Below, piece by piece: positions 8,375 through 17,130 of a stretch of DNA of 64,000 nucleotides. The notes beneath the pieces were generated by a model. It was not told the DNA's origin, did not search any database, and saw nothing but the letters and a program-made list of their open reading frames with translations. Each line of letters opens with the position of its first letter. Positions within the stretch are counted from its first letter, which is position 1. The stretch is from contig NZ_CAKZHY010000164.1 in assembly GCF_936928535.1 (NCBI RefSeq), forward strand, positions 1 through 64,000, in the 5' to 3' direction. A program made the translations under genes and the position numbers. Source of the DNA: an uncultured Bradyrhizobium sp. (lineage in GTDB: Bacteria; Pseudomonadota; Alphaproteobacteria; Rhizobiales; Xanthobacteraceae).

Positions 8375-8811
8375 TCTGTCGAACACACGTATCCTTCGTT
8401 AGGGAAGATCGGAGGGTAGCTGGTGCAAGGGTCCAGATCCGACCGCGTGTGAGGCTAGCTCTAGGCCGAACGTGATGACGGTCCAAAAGTGAACATTGGC
8501 TTCGTCTGGAAAGGCCAAGCAGCCTCGGCTCTGGAAGGGTGATGAGCCGAGGCCGCCTGTGCTTCGGAACGGAGGCGAATCCAACCGACGCTATCTGACT
8601 GTAGATCTGCATGAGGGGCGGCGCGTGTGCACTTTTGAACACTGGTGCGGCTTTGTTCGAGCGCGTGCTTTACGTCGCGTGAACAGGGAGCGACCTTCTT
8701 TGCCTCGGCGTGGTGCTGAGCCGCCGATTTTCGATAGGCGCCGGTATTTCCCCGGAGGTGTGCCCAAGGCTTGTTAAACCTATGTTGCCACGCGCGTTAG
8801 CGTGAGTGAGC
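8375..8811. other. Intergenic stretch without a convincing gene
   Basis: No frame here has a protein-like composition on either strand. The notable structure is a 10-bp perfect inverted repeat (GCCTCGGCTC at 8522-8531 and GAGCCGAGGC at 8544-8553) with a 12-base loop and no following T run. It could be a weak terminator or an RNA structural element. Confidence 0.5.
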
Positions 8812-8985
8812 ATGAGCAGCGTTGGCACCAAGGACGATCCACCTATTCTCATCTGCTCTCAGTGCGGACGCCCGATGGATTTCCTCACGACTCTTGCAGA
8901 GATTGCAAATCTGCCGGCGGTGCATGCGTACAGATGCTTGCCGTGCCGTCGGGTGGAAACGATCGATCTCAGGCAAAGCAGGTGA
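8812..8985 (+). CDS. Small zinc-ribbon-like protein (57 aa)
   Basis: The protein begins MSSVGTKDDPPILICSQCGR. It has a CxxC pair at residues 15-18 and a second CxxC pair at 42-45 (YRCLPCRRVET), the spacing of a small zinc ribbon. It lacks any other domain. Small proteins of this layout are frequent in Bradyrhizobium and their role is unknown; zinc binding is inferred from the four cysteines. The ribosome binding site is weak (gtgagtgag). Confidence 0.55.
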   Translation: MSSVGTKDDPPILICSQCGRPMDFLTTLAEIANLPAVHAYRCLPCRRVETIDLRQSR

Positions 8986-9018
8986 TGAGATGGAGCATGA
9001 AGGCAGGAGCGCCTGGCT

Positions 9019-9201
9019 TCAACTTAATACAGCCTCAGCCAGAAGAGCGAAGTAGGAGATGATCATGAAGAAGGCCATGGTCTGAAGCTCCTTCGCACGC
9101 AACTCGGCATCGCGATAGCTGAGGGGCTTCGAACGGCGATTGACTGCTGCTCTGCGAAGCGGGACGAGGCGCCGCTCCAAGATTCGATACACGAGTCTCA
9201 T
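9019..9201 (-). CDS. Small protein with C-terminal membrane helix (60 aa)
   Basis: The start is taken at MRLVYRILERRLVPLRRAAV, preceded by caggaacg. The N-terminal two thirds are strongly basic and polar (NRRSKPLSYRDAELRAKELQ). The last 20 residues (TMAFFMIISYFALLAEAVLS) form a likely membrane helix, so the protein may be tail-anchored with the basic part in the cytoplasm. No family is recognised. It lies between other short genes of the same type. Confidence 0.45.
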   Translation of the reverse strand: MRLVYRILERRLVPLRRAAVNRRSKPLSYRDAELRAKELQTMAFFMIISYFALLAEAVLS

Positions 9202-9229
9202 CGTTCCTGGTTCTCTCGTCAGCAATCTT

Positions 9230-9430
9230 TCACTCAGGATGTTCGTCGCGCTGTTGGCTGACGAACAGAGAGGAAGGCGAGCCTTCGCAGCGCTCCAGCT
9301 CTTCAGCTTGCGCGTGATACTGCGCGGCAATCGATTTCAGGGTTTGGGATGCTCTGTGGTCGCTGATGGTTTGCGAAAGCCGCTCTGCCTGAAAAGCCTG
9401 TTCGCGCAATCGGTGGGAATCTTCGCTCAT
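9230..9430 (-). CDS. Small helical protein under a probable general-stress promoter (66 aa)
   Basis: The sequence MSEDSHRLREQAFQAERLSQ continues to SQTLKSIAAQYHAQAEELER. This resembles a common rhizobial family of short coiled-coil proteins with the pattern RLR...AxxLxxxxxDxxxxxxLxxIAxxYxxxAxxLE. The function is unknown. A sequence matching the EcfG consensus lies 28-52 bases upstream, which suggests expression during general stress or stationary phase. The cytoplasmic location is inferred from the absence of hydrophobic segments. Confidence 0.65.
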   Translation of the reverse strand: MSEDSHRLREQAFQAERLSQTISDHRASQTLKSIAAQYHAQAEELERCEGSPSSLFVSQQRDEHPE

Positions 9431-9457
9431 GAAATAATCACCTGGCTAATGGCAGAA

Positions 9458-9482
9458 AACGCCTCAGGTCTCAGCTTGTTCC
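9458..9482 (-). promoter_or_regulatory. EcfG-type general stress promoter
   Basis: On the minus strand the sequence reads GGAAC (9482-9478), a 16-base spacer, then CGTT (9461-9458). This matches the GGAAC-N16/17-CGTT consensus of EcfG, the alphaproteobacterial general stress sigma factor. It lies at a suitable distance from the small gene starting at 9430. Confidence 0.65.
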
Positions 9483-9712
9483 TGGCGCTATGCCGCCAAC
9501 GGCTGCGCCGTGGCCCCCGCTACCGCAATCCAACATTTATCAAGTTTCGATGGAGACATGCGACCCATGCGCATCGACTGCATCCATTGCCTCAGACAAT
9601 GCAGCGTTCACCTGTCCGACAGGGACATGAACCAAAGCCCGGGCGAGCTTTCATCCCTCATTCACTGTCTCGGTCCTAAACGGCCGGCCGGCGAAACGGC
9701 AAGGTTGGGACA

Positions 9713-10039
9713 ATGTCCTTTGATCCGATGGCCGCGGCGGTCGATTGGCTTGACGCCTACCGCGCCGGCGATATCGAGAGCATCCTGGAAATGTATGCGC
9801 GCGATGCCGAGATTCATTGCGGCTGCGACGGCATGAAGACGATCTCGGATGCAAATGGCCGACGCGCCTATTGGCTCGATCGTCTCCGAACTTGTCCCGC
9901 GTTGGATCTCGATAATCTCCAGCCGTGGGAGGGTGCCGTGGTCCTCTCATACGTCACCCGCGCCGGTATCGTGAGCACAAGTCTGACCTTCAATTCCCAG
10001 GGAAAGATCACTTCGCAGGTCTGTGGTTTTTCGAATTAG
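9713..10039 (+). CDS. NTF2-like (SnoaL-type) small protein
   Basis: The 108-residue protein starts MSFDPMAAAVDWLDAYRAGD, then IESILEMYARDAEIHCGCDG. This is the opening helix-turn-helix of NTF2-like folds, in which a helix carrying WxxAxxxGD is followed by MYxxDAxxxxG. The second half has the expected beta-strands (AVVLSYVTRAGIVSTSLTFN). Members bind small ligands in a cone-shaped pocket and may be enzymes or sensors; no specific reaction can be inferred. A ribosome binding site (aaggttggga) precedes the ATG. Confidence 0.7.
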   Translation: MSFDPMAAAVDWLDAYRAGDIESILEMYARDAEIHCGCDGMKTISDANGRRAYWLDRLRTCPALDLDNLQPWEGAVVLSYVTRAGIVSTSLTFNSQGKITSQVCGFSN

Positions 10040-10202
10040 ACCGTGACCCAGCGTCGTGACGGGAACGACAACGTCCGCTTTGCCGGCGCTTTGCACCTAT
10101 AGCGGCCGGAGTTGTGCGGCAGCGCAAAACGTCGCGATTGGCCATAGCCGGGCTCATGTGTAGCAGCGGAGTGACGGCATTAGATCCCTCATGGAGGGAA
10201 AG

Positions 10203-11746
10203 CTACTCGGGCAACCCCGCTTTCCGAAGGCCCTCAATCAACAGCTTCGAGTTTGACTTCCCACCCCGACCGATCCATCCGGATATCGTGAAGGCGGGAT
10301 CGAGCTCAAGCACACGCGACGCAGCCTCACGCGCCTCTGCAACACGACCGAGATGGGCGAAAGCGGACGCGAGACACCGGTAGGTTGGTAAATGGGAGGG
10401 ATTCTGACGTTGGGCTTTCTTCCCGGCGACGATGGCCTCATCAAAGCGACCAAGCTCAATAAGGGCCATCCCAATGCCTTCAAACGTCAAGTATGCTACC
10501 GGGCTCAACCGGTTGGCGCGTTCAAAGCTGCGGACCGCTTCTGCCGGCAGCCCCGCAACTCTATAGACATGGCCTCTGTTGTGCCATGTGATCCATGAAT
10601 TTGGGTTGAGCGCGACCGCCCGGTCAGCCATTTCGATCGAGGCTTCACTATCGCCGACCATGAACGCCGAGATTACGGCGGCCACTGCTAACACGTCCGG
10701 ATCACCATCATCGATGCTCAATGCCAGACGAAAAAGCCGAATTGCTTCCTTGCGGTCGAACTGCGGATCGTTGCTATAGCCCAAGAGGACGCTGACCATG
10801 TGGCAGATACCCGCCAAAGCCGCGACAGCGCTGAAACGAGGGTCGAACTCCAAGGCGCGATGAGCCAGCCTCATCGCCTCGGCAAAACCTACTCGCGTCG
10901 CTAGATAGTACTGTTGCAGGGCTCGGAGGCTAAGATCGTAGGCGGTGCGGTCTTCCGGTCGCCGCCGCGTCGCCAGTTCAATCTCTGTTTGAAGCATTTT
11001 TGGCTGAATAGCCGAGACAACGGCGGCGGTTACTTCGTCTTGGAGAGCGAAAATATCGGTCAGGTCACGCTCGAACCTATCCGCCCAGATGTGCGCACCT
11101 GTCACGGCATCAACCAACTGCCCTGTGATGCGTACTTTCCCCGACGACTTGCGTACAGCCCCCTTGAGGACATAGCGCACGCCAAGCCTGCGCCCGACTT
11201 CCGTGATGTCGACCGCCTTGCCCTTGAAGGTGAAGCTCGAATTGCGCGCGATCACGAACAGCGATTTAAAACGCGACAGCGCAGTCGTAATCTCCTCAAC
11301 CATTCCGTCCGCGAAATAATCCTGTTCGGGGTCGCCGCTCATGTTCTCGAACGGCAGCACGGCGATGGAAGGCTTGTCGGGAAGCGCAAGAGCGCTCTCG
11401 GACGCAGCTTCGCCGGGATCTGAGCGCACCGCTTCTCTCGCCTCCCGCACGCATCCGACGAAACGGAATCCCTTGCGCGGAAGCGTCCTGATCAGGCGCT
11501 GCTCGTTCCCGGAGTCACCGATAGCGCTTCGCGCGACATTCCTTCGGGTCGTCAGCGCTGCATCCGAAACGCTGCGCCCATTCCAAATGGCATTGATGAG
11601 ATCGTCTTTGTTTACGACGCGCTCCCTGTTGCGGATCAGGTAATCAAGCAGATCGAATACCTGTGGGTGACGGAGACCACGTCCGTTCCGTGATGCAACT
11701 CGCGCCGGTCCGTGTCGAATGCGTACTCCTCGAAGAGATAGCGCAA
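10203..11746 (-). pseudogene. Winged-helix / TolB-like / TPR transcriptional regulator with a frameshift near the N-terminus
   Basis: Reading 5' to 3' on the minus strand, RYLFEEYAFDTDRRELHHGT starts an OmpR/CadC-type winged helix. The frame breaks at the GGG run 11665-11667. With one extra G the helix continues as PQVFDLLDYLIRNRERVVNK through RTLPRKGFRFVG. After that come a TolB-like domain (PSIAVLPFENMSGDPEQDYF), then TPR repeats to the end. The downstream frame is intact for over 480 codons. Relatives usually start with ATG; here the matching codon is TTG at 11746. The family probably senses through its TPR part and acts as a DNA-binding regulator. Frameshift, sequencing error or a shorter internal start (11450) are all possible. 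Confidence 0.8.
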
Positions 11747-11917
11747 GCTGCGAATCCCATGAGCGCGCCTCCGATTGTCGTTAGGAGGCCCTTTAGCTCC
11801 GCTTGGAGAACCAAGAATAAGCCGCTGGTGAGCAAAATGTAAGCCGCTTGTTAAGCGCACTCGCTCTGACTCAGGCACCTTGGCCGGGTGGAAAGAACGT
11901 ACCTTGGAGGTGCTGCA

Positions 11918-12214
11918 ATGAGCACGACTTATAGCGCAACGAATGCGGCCCAGCCAACCGCATCGACGCCGCGAGTCTCCAGCGTTTTCAAGACCTTTTG
12001 GGCTGCCGCTCAAGAATGGCGCAAATGGGAGCGGCTGAAGGGCGTTTTATGTAACCTGAGTGATCGGGAGCTGATGGATATCGGCATTGCGCGTGGCGAA
12101 ATCAACTACGTCGCCTCGAACCGAGATGCGGACCCCCGTGGTATACGATCCAGTGAATGGCTGCGATATCTGCCAACGGTGGACGGCCATGTTGGAGCCA
12201 CCGACTTCCGTTAA
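11918..12214 (+). CDS. DUF1127 domain-containing protein (98 aa)
   Basis: After a Thr/Ala-rich N-terminus, the segment AAQEWRKWERLKGVLCNLSD continues to RELMDIGIARGEINYVAS. This is the YjiS-like DUF1127 pattern (W-x-x-R-x-x-L-x-x-L-x-DREL-x-DIG-I-x-R). Small DUF1127 proteins in alphaproteobacteria have been linked to RNA turnover and phosphate or nitrogen physiology; this copy has a longer tail than the shortest members. A strong ribosome binding site (ttggagg) lies seven bases before the ATG. Confidence 0.8.
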   Translation: MSTTYSATNAAQPTASTPRVSSVFKTFWAAAQEWRKWERLKGVLCNLSDRELMDIGIARGEINYVASNRDADPRGIRSSEWLRYLPTVDGHVGATDFR

Positions 12215-12266
12215 GGATCAGAAGCGGGCGATCAAGTGCCGACGCCGACACAGACCCGGCCTGCTT

Positions 12267-12727
12267 ATGCATGCGGTTCAGTCAGGGGGCCAAACTGTGG
12301 TGCTGAATAGACGGGATGCGTTGAAGATTTCCGCAGGAGCGATTCTTGCGCCAGCTCTCGTGCCAACTTTGGCCGCGGCACAATCGGCCCGCACAAAAAT
12401 CGTTCTGTTGGGCACGACCGGAGGGCCCCCCTTGCAAGTCGGAAGAGCTGCACCGTCAAATGCGGTCGTGGCCGGAGATGCACTTTATGTGGTTTATTGC
12501 GGCAACGGCGTTGCACGGCAGATTGTGCAAGCTGGCCTTAGACTCAACGCATTGAGGAGCATTTTCATCACGCACCAGCATTCGGATCACAATTTGGATT
12601 ACGGAAACCTTTTTTATTTCACCTGGTATTCAAGCCTGCGGAATCCAGTGAATTCTTATGGTCCACCGCCACTGACGGAAATGACAAAGAAGTTTTTCGA
12701 GTTAAATGCGTTCGACATCGACACTAG
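12267..12727 (+). pseudogene. N-terminal half of a Tat-exported metallo-beta-lactamase-fold hydrolase, cut by a mobile insertion
   Basis: A twin-arginine signal (NRRDALKISAGAILAPALVP) is followed by the beta-lactamase fold start (KIVLLGTTGGPP). The metal-binding motif is HQHSDH, in FITHQHSDHNLDYGNLFY. The sequence stops at the CTAG at 12724-12727, where an IS5-type element begins. The rest of the protein is found at 18434-18984: joining the two at CTAG restores the frame as FDIDTR-IRDEGKPDP, giving about 335 residues. An alternative start is the GTG at 12300. The half gene cannot give an active enzyme, since later metal ligands are in the other half. Confidence 0.88.
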
Positions 12728-13311
12728 GATGCGGACTCATTAAGGCGCAGCCATAACCTGATTGACGCGAGCTGAACGAAGGCAAGGTAGTTGGCGGCGA
12801 GCCTGTCGTAGCGCGTCGCCACCCGACGACATTGTTTGATCCTGTTGAAGAACCGCTCGACCTGATTGCGATCGCTGTAGAGATAGGGGCTGAAGCAGAT
12901 CGGATCGCTGCGATTGCTTTTCGGCGGGATGTTGGCCCACGCACCCTTTTTCATGGCCAGCTCTCTTATCCAATTGGCGTCATAGCCACGGTCGGCAAGC
13001 AGCATTGACCCGGGCTTCAGGCGAGAGAGCAGTTTTCCGGCAAATCGAACGTCGTGGGCCTCGCCGGGACTCAGCGCCAGCCGTACCGGCAGACCATTGC
13101 TATCGACCACCGCATGGATTTTGCTCGTCAAGCCGCCGCGGGACCTTCCCATCGATTGGCGCTGGTTTCTGTTGATGCAGGATCCATGCTGATGCACTCG
13201 GACAATCGAGGTGTCGATCATCTGGACAGCGGCATCATGTGCAGCTGCAAGTGCGTCTATGATGCGACCCCAGACACCAGCCCGCCGCCACCTGACGAAG
13301 CGTTGTAGCAA
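12724..13311 (-). CDS. IS5/IS427 transposase, catalytic frame (orfB)
   Basis: This frame carries the DDE catalytic core: first Asp in MIDTSIVRVHQHGS, second in LLADRGYDAN, and Glu in QVERFFNRIKQ. It overlaps orfA by 55 bases and lacks its own convincing start (the first codon is TTG), so it is expected to be translated by a frameshift from orfA. Its TAG stop lies inside the CTAG target sequence at the left edge, meaning the host target supplies the stop codon. All catalytic residues are present, so the transposase could be active. Confidence 0.8.
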   Translation of the reverse strand: MLQRFVRWRRAGVWGRIIDALAAAHDAAVQMIDTSIVRVHQHGSCINRNQRQSMGRSRGGLTSKIHAVVDSNGLPVRLALSPGEAHDVRFAGKLLSRLKPGSMLLADRGYDANWIRELAMKKGAWANIPPKSNRSDPICFSPYLYSDRNQVERFFNRIKQCRRVATRYDRLAANYLAFVQLASIRLWLRLNESAS

Positions 13312-13500
13312 GTGGTGTATGGGCCAAACGCTGCCGGCAGATCACGCCAGGGTGCTCCTGATCGAAGGACCCAGAAGATGCCATTAAGGACACGTCGGTC
13401 GTTCACCCGAGGAACGCCACGCGGCTTGTTCGGCAGCATCGGGCTTATCGCAGTCCATTCATAGTCGGCGAGTTCGTAGCGCATGATTCGAGTCCCCAGT
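12728..13500 (-). mobile_element. IS5 family (IS427 group) insertion sequence
   Basis: The element is about 773 bp. Its tips are gatgcggactc on the left and, read inward from the right, actggggactc (8 of 11 identical). It carries a DDE transposase in two overlapping frames on the minus strand. The left tip abuts CTAG, the target preferred by this group. The right tip at 13500 is not followed by CTAG, which fits a role as one arm of a larger composite unit. Confidence 0.75.
13257..13484 (-). CDS. IS5/IS427 transposase, N-terminal frame (orfA)
   Basis: The frame starts MRYELADYEWTAISPMLPNK, the conserved DNA-binding N-terminal domain of IS5-type transposases. It continues through GIFWVLRSGAPWRDLPAAFG to YTTCYN, after which family similarity moves to the next frame. 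In this group full transposase is normally made by ribosomal frameshifting between two frames, so the pair may be functional. The gene begins just inside the right end of the element. Confidence 0.8.
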   Translation of the reverse strand: MRYELADYEWTAISPMLPNKPRGVPRVNDRRVLNGIFWVLRSGAPWRDLPAAFGPYTTCYNASSGGGGLVSGVAS

Positions 13501-13658
13501 TTGGGAGTTTGAATCACGGGAGTTCCGCCAAACGCAACGCTTCTGGCTCGGCCCCGGTTCGGTGCTTACGGGCAGGAGAGGACATCAACCTGCCGACAAT
13601 CCCTGACGAATCCGTCGAAAATGGACCCATTGCCGACGGGTCGATGACTGTCCCGCGA

Positions 13659-14567
13659 TTACCTGCCATCGCGACTTGCGACCTGAAACTTAATTTCATC
13701 GACTTTCGAAAGCAGAAATCTCAGCAGCGGAGAGGTGTTAGCTTCGCTGTAGCCGATCACGAGGTCGACTATCGGCGGCTTGCCCTGGATTGGACGACTG
13801 ACGATGGATTTCGGCATCAAGTTTTGCGCGTAAAGCGGAAGCAGACTGATGCCGCCGGTGGAAGCGATCAGAGAACTCGCCATAGCCAAATTCTCCGCCT
13901 GATGCGCGGGCTTGATGGTCAATCCATGGCGTTTAAAGAAGTCCTCGATGACCGTCCGCAATACCGATGCCCTTATCGGTGATACGCCGATGTAGGTCTG
14001 CCCCACCAACTCCTGCGGTCGGATCGCGCTCTTGGCCGTAAGGGGGTGATCATATGGCATCAACACAATCACCGGATCATGCCTTAGCAGCTTGAATTGC
14101 AAGCCAGGCGCATTCTTCTCTGGACGAAGGAAGGCGAGATCGATCTTGCCGCGTACCAGTCCGGCGGCAAGGTCCGGAGAATCCTCGCTGTGGATCGTGA
14201 TCTCAGTGCTTGGCAGTTTACCGCGCAGGATACCCATCACGGCCGGGAGCCAGTCCATTTCATAGCCGGTGAGAAATCCGATCGAGAGAGATGATTTTGC
14301 CGGCTGCGCGGCGCGGCGCGCAGCTTCGCTGGCGGCTTCGACCTGCAACAGTGCTACGCGCGCGTGATCGAGAAATACCCGCCCCGATGGGGTCAGTTCG
14401 ATGCCGCGCGGTCCACGGATCAACAATTGCACCCCGAGTTCCAGCTCAAGATCATGAATCTGCCGGCTCAGCGACGGTTGTGCCGTGTGCAGGCGCTTTT
14501 GGGCCGCCACCGTGAGACTGCCTTCTTCGGCTACGGCGACGAAATAGCGGAGGTGTCGGAGTTCCAT
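13659..14567 (-). CDS. LysR family transcriptional regulator
   Basis: This full-length 302-residue LysR protein has an N-terminal winged helix (MELRHLRYFVAVAEEGSLTV, HTAQPSLSRQIHDLE) and a two-lobed effector domain from about residue 90 (SLSIGFLTGYEMDWLPAV). It is divergent from the SDR-SDR-GST operon, with a 181-base control region between, the normal LysR arrangement. It probably activates that operon in response to its substrate; the inducer cannot be read from the sequence. The gene is cargo of the IS-bounded insertion and appears intact. Confidence 0.92.
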   Translation of the reverse strand: MELRHLRYFVAVAEEGSLTVAAQKRLHTAQPSLSRQIHDLELELGVQLLIRGPRGIELTPSGRVFLDHARVALLQVEAASEAARRAAQPAKSSLSIGFLTGYEMDWLPAVMGILRGKLPSTEITIHSEDSPDLAAGLVRGKIDLAFLRPEKNAPGLQFKLLRHDPVIVLMPYDHPLTAKSAIRPQELVGQTYIGVSPIRASVLRTVIEDFFKRHGLTIKPAHQAENLAMASSLIASTGGISLLPLYAQNLMPKSIVSRPIQGKPPIVDLVIGYSEANTSPLLRFLLSKVDEIKFQVASRDGR

Positions 14568-14748
14568 GGAGCCAGTCCTGGAAAGTATGGCTTGAACCTT
14601 ACAAAGTCTTTCTCCCGAGCGCCAGTATTTCCTAAATCACTCCCAGACGCTGAAGCAGATCGATCAAGCGCGTTGCACGTGCTTCGTCGATCGGTCCATT
14701 CAGCCAGACCAAATGGGTATGGCAGTGGTTCTATTTGGGAGATGCATG

Positions 14749-15495
14749 ATGAGCCATCCAGTTGTCCTGATCACCGGCGGACTCACCGGCATCGGCCGCG
14801 CGACGGCGTTGGCCTTTGCTCGCGAAGGTGCTCGTGTCGTTGTTTCCGGTCGCCGCAACGATGCCGGCATGGCGCTCGCGGTTGAGCTGCGGGCGCTCGG
14901 CGCTGAAGCGGAGTTCGTTGGTGCCGATGTTCGACGCGAGAGCGAGGTGCAGGCGCTGGTCGAACGGACGGTCAAGCAGTTCGGCCACATCGACATCGCC
15001 GTGAACAATGCCGGTACCGAGGGAATGCCCGGCCCCGTCACCGATCAGAGTGCCGAGAGCTATACAGCGACGTTTGACACCAATGTGCTCGGCGTTCTCC
15101 TTTCGATGAAGCACGAACTGCGAGTGATGCAGCCGCAGGGATCGGGAAGCATCGTCAACATCTCCTCGACCATGGGCAGTCGCGGCGCGCCGAACGCGTC
15201 GCTCTACACTGCAAGCAAACACGCCGTCGAAGGTCTGACCAAATCCGCCGCATTGGAAGCCGCGGCCTTCGGCGTCCGTGTCAACGCGATCGCCCCCGGT
15301 CCGGTAGAGACCGCGATGCTTGACCGGTTCACCGGTTCGGCCGAGCGCAAGGCCGGGATGGTGGCCGGTATCCCGCTCAAGCGCGCGGGCAAACCGGACG
15401 AACTCGCCGATGCCATCCTGTTCGTGGCGTCGGACAAGGCATCGTTCATTACCGGCCAAATCATCAGCGTCAACGGCGGCCGGACGGCCGCGTAG
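14749..15495 (+). CDS. Short-chain dehydrogenase/reductase (SDR)
   Basis: The 248-residue protein is a classical SDR. The cofactor motif is TGGLTGIG near the N-terminus, NNAG follows near residue 90, and the catalytic YTASK comes after the SSTMGS serine segment. The C-terminal ITGQIISVNGGRTA is typical. An Arg after the second strand (SGRRND) suggests NADP(H). Two adjacent ATG codons (14746, 14749) are possible; the second has better spacing to ggga. It is the first gene of the LysR-controlled operon; the substrate is unknown. Confidence 0.9.
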   Translation: MSHPVVLITGGLTGIGRATALAFAREGARVVVSGRRNDAGMALAVELRALGAEAEFVGADVRRESEVQALVERTVKQFGHIDIAVNNAGTEGMPGPVTDQSAESYTATFDTNVLGVLLSMKHELRVMQPQGSGSIVNISSTMGSRGAPNASLYTASKHAVEGLTKSAALEAAAFGVRVNAIAPGPVETAMLDRFTGSAERKAGMVAGIPLKRAGKPDELADAILFVASDKASFITGQIISVNGGRTAA

Positions 15496-15533
15496 CTTCA
15501 CACCCAACCATCAGACACATCAGGAGATTAGTC

Positions 15534-16280
15534 ATGACCGACCTCATCAGCCGAACCGCCCTCGTCACCGGTGCTTCCCGCGGCATCGGCCGCGCCACCG
15601 CTCTCGCGCTGGCCAATGCCGGTGCTCGCGTTATCGTTCACTACGGCAATTCCGCCAAGGACGCGGACTCGCTGGTCGCCAAAATCCGCGAGGCCGGCGG
15701 GCGGGCCGACGGCGTCAAGGCAGACTTGTCGGCGCCAAATGGTGCGCACAAACTCGCGAACGAAGTTGGCAAACTCGTCGACGGTAAGCTCGATATTCTC
15801 GTCGCCAACGCGGGCATTTCGGTGCCGGCCAGCATCGAGGCGCAGACCGTCGAAGACTTCGACCGTATGTTCGCAGTCAATGTCCGCGCCCCGTTTTTCC
15901 TGGTGCAGCAATTGCTACCGCTGATGGCCGAAGGCTCGAGCATCGTGATGACGTCGTCGCTGGCGGCGCGCGCTGCTGTGGGCCAGTTGCCGGCTTATTC
16001 CGCCACCAAGGGCGCGATCGACACGCTTGTGAAGCATTTCGCGTCGCTGCTGGGATCTCGTGGTATCCGCGTCAACGCGGTCGCACCGGGGATCATCGAT
16101 ACCGACATGTCGGAGTTTTCCAAGACCGAGGAAGGCCGCAAATATGCTCTGGGGATGCAGGCGCTGCAACGAATCGGTCATGCGGATGACGTCGCGGAGG
16201 TCGTGACGTTCCTGGCGTCAGATTCTGCGCGCTGGGTCACCGGCGACACCGTCCAGGTGGGCGGCGGTTCGAAACTTTGA
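15534..16280 (+). CDS. SDR family oxidoreductase (3-oxoacyl-ACP reductase-like)
   Basis: This second classical SDR has 248 residues. TGASRGIGR is the cofactor motif, VANAGIS replaces the usual NNAG region, the catalytic motif is YSATK and it ends TGDTVQVGGGSKL. It follows the first SDR by 38 bases with a ribosome binding site (aggag), so the two are cotranscribed. Closest in style to FabG-like reductases of secondary metabolism. Two SDRs in one operon may act in sequence on the same alcohol/ketone or form a heteromer; this is not shown by the sequence. Confidence 0.9.
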   Translation: MTDLISRTALVTGASRGIGRATALALANAGARVIVHYGNSAKDADSLVAKIREAGGRADGVKADLSAPNGAHKLANEVGKLVDGKLDILVANAGISVPASIEAQTVEDFDRMFAVNVRAPFFLVQQLLPLMAEGSSIVMTSSLAARAAVGQLPAYSATKGAIDTLVKHFASLLGSRGIRVNAVAPGIIDTDMSEFSKTEEGRKYALGMQALQRIGHADDVAEVVTFLASDSARWVTGDTVQVGGGSKL

Positions 16281-16298
16281 CGCCCGGAGAAAGCAGCG

Positions 16299-16931
16299 AT
16301 GAAACTCTATCAGTCAAATGCCTCGCCCAATTCTCGCCGCGTGAGAATCTACCTCGCGGAGAAGGACATCTCGATGACCGTTGTGCCGGTCGACCTCGGC
16401 GCACGCGAACAGTTCTCCGAGGCCTATGCGACGATCAATCCGCGCCGTGTCGTCCCCGCTCTCGTTCTCGATGACGGATCGACCATCGGCGAAGTCCCAG
16501 CCATCATCCGCTATCTCGAGGAGACGTACCCTCACCGGCCACTGCTCGGAACTACAGCTAAGGAAAAGGCCGCAATTACCATGTGGGAGCGTCGGATGGA
16601 GCAGGAGGGATTCGCCGCAGTCATGGAGACGGTTCGTAACGGCGCCGCCGCTCTTAAGGGGCGCGCCATCGCGGGACCGCACGGCTACGACCAGATCCCT
16701 GAATTGGTCGAGCGTGGCCGTCGTCGCATTGCCGACTTCTATGACGATCTGGAGACCCGGTTGGTCGAAGTGCCATTCGTGGCTGGGGATCAGTTCAGCG
16801 TCGCTGATATCACAGCAATGGTCGCAATCGATTTTGCAAAAAAAGCGTTGAGCTTGGAGATACCACCCAAAAACGCAGGTTCGAGGCGTTGGTATGACGT
16901 CGTATCATCGCGTCCAAGCGCCGACGCGTAA
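16299..16931 (+). CDS. Glutathione S-transferase family protein
   Basis: The 210-residue protein has the thioredoxin-like N-terminal domain of GSTs (MKLYQSNASPNSRRVRIYLA, then PRRVVPALVLDDGSTIGEVP with the cis-Pro and the glutathione gamma-glutamyl contact). An all-helical C-terminal domain follows (VAGDQFSVADITAMVAIDFA). It begins 18 bases after the SDR stop and is the last gene of the operon. Together with two SDRs it suggests modification of an electrophilic or xenobiotic compound, by inference only. The C-terminus appears complete. Confidence 0.88.
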   Translation: MKLYQSNASPNSRRVRIYLAEKDISMTVVPVDLGAREQFSEAYATINPRRVVPALVLDDGSTIGEVPAIIRYLEETYPHRPLLGTTAKEKAAITMWERRMEQEGFAAVMETVRNGAAALKGRAIAGPHGYDQIPELVERGRRRIADFYDDLETRLVEVPFVAGDQFSVADITAMVAIDFAKKALSLEIPPKNAGSRRWYDVVSSRPSADA

Positions 16932-17061
16932 GGCTCTAGTCATGGAGGCCGGGACTCGCGGATTTTCTTGGTCGTCTCTGGCCCATCGAGACATTTGCTG
17001 CGGTTGCGGAAAGGCCGTCGGTGTCGGGACGAACCGGATATCGAAGAGGATTTATGATGGG

Positions 17062-17074
17062 GTGGACGCCCCGC
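17062..17074 (+). repeat. Left subterminal inverted repeat of the IS1111-type element
   Basis: The 13 bases gtggacgccccgc are the exact reverse complement of 18406-18418. They lie about 57 bases before the transposase start. Confidence 0.8.
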
Positions 17075-17130
17075 CGACGGCATCGATGTGCCAAAGTGGA
17101 GGTGTTGAGCACCACTTAAGGGAGGCGTCC

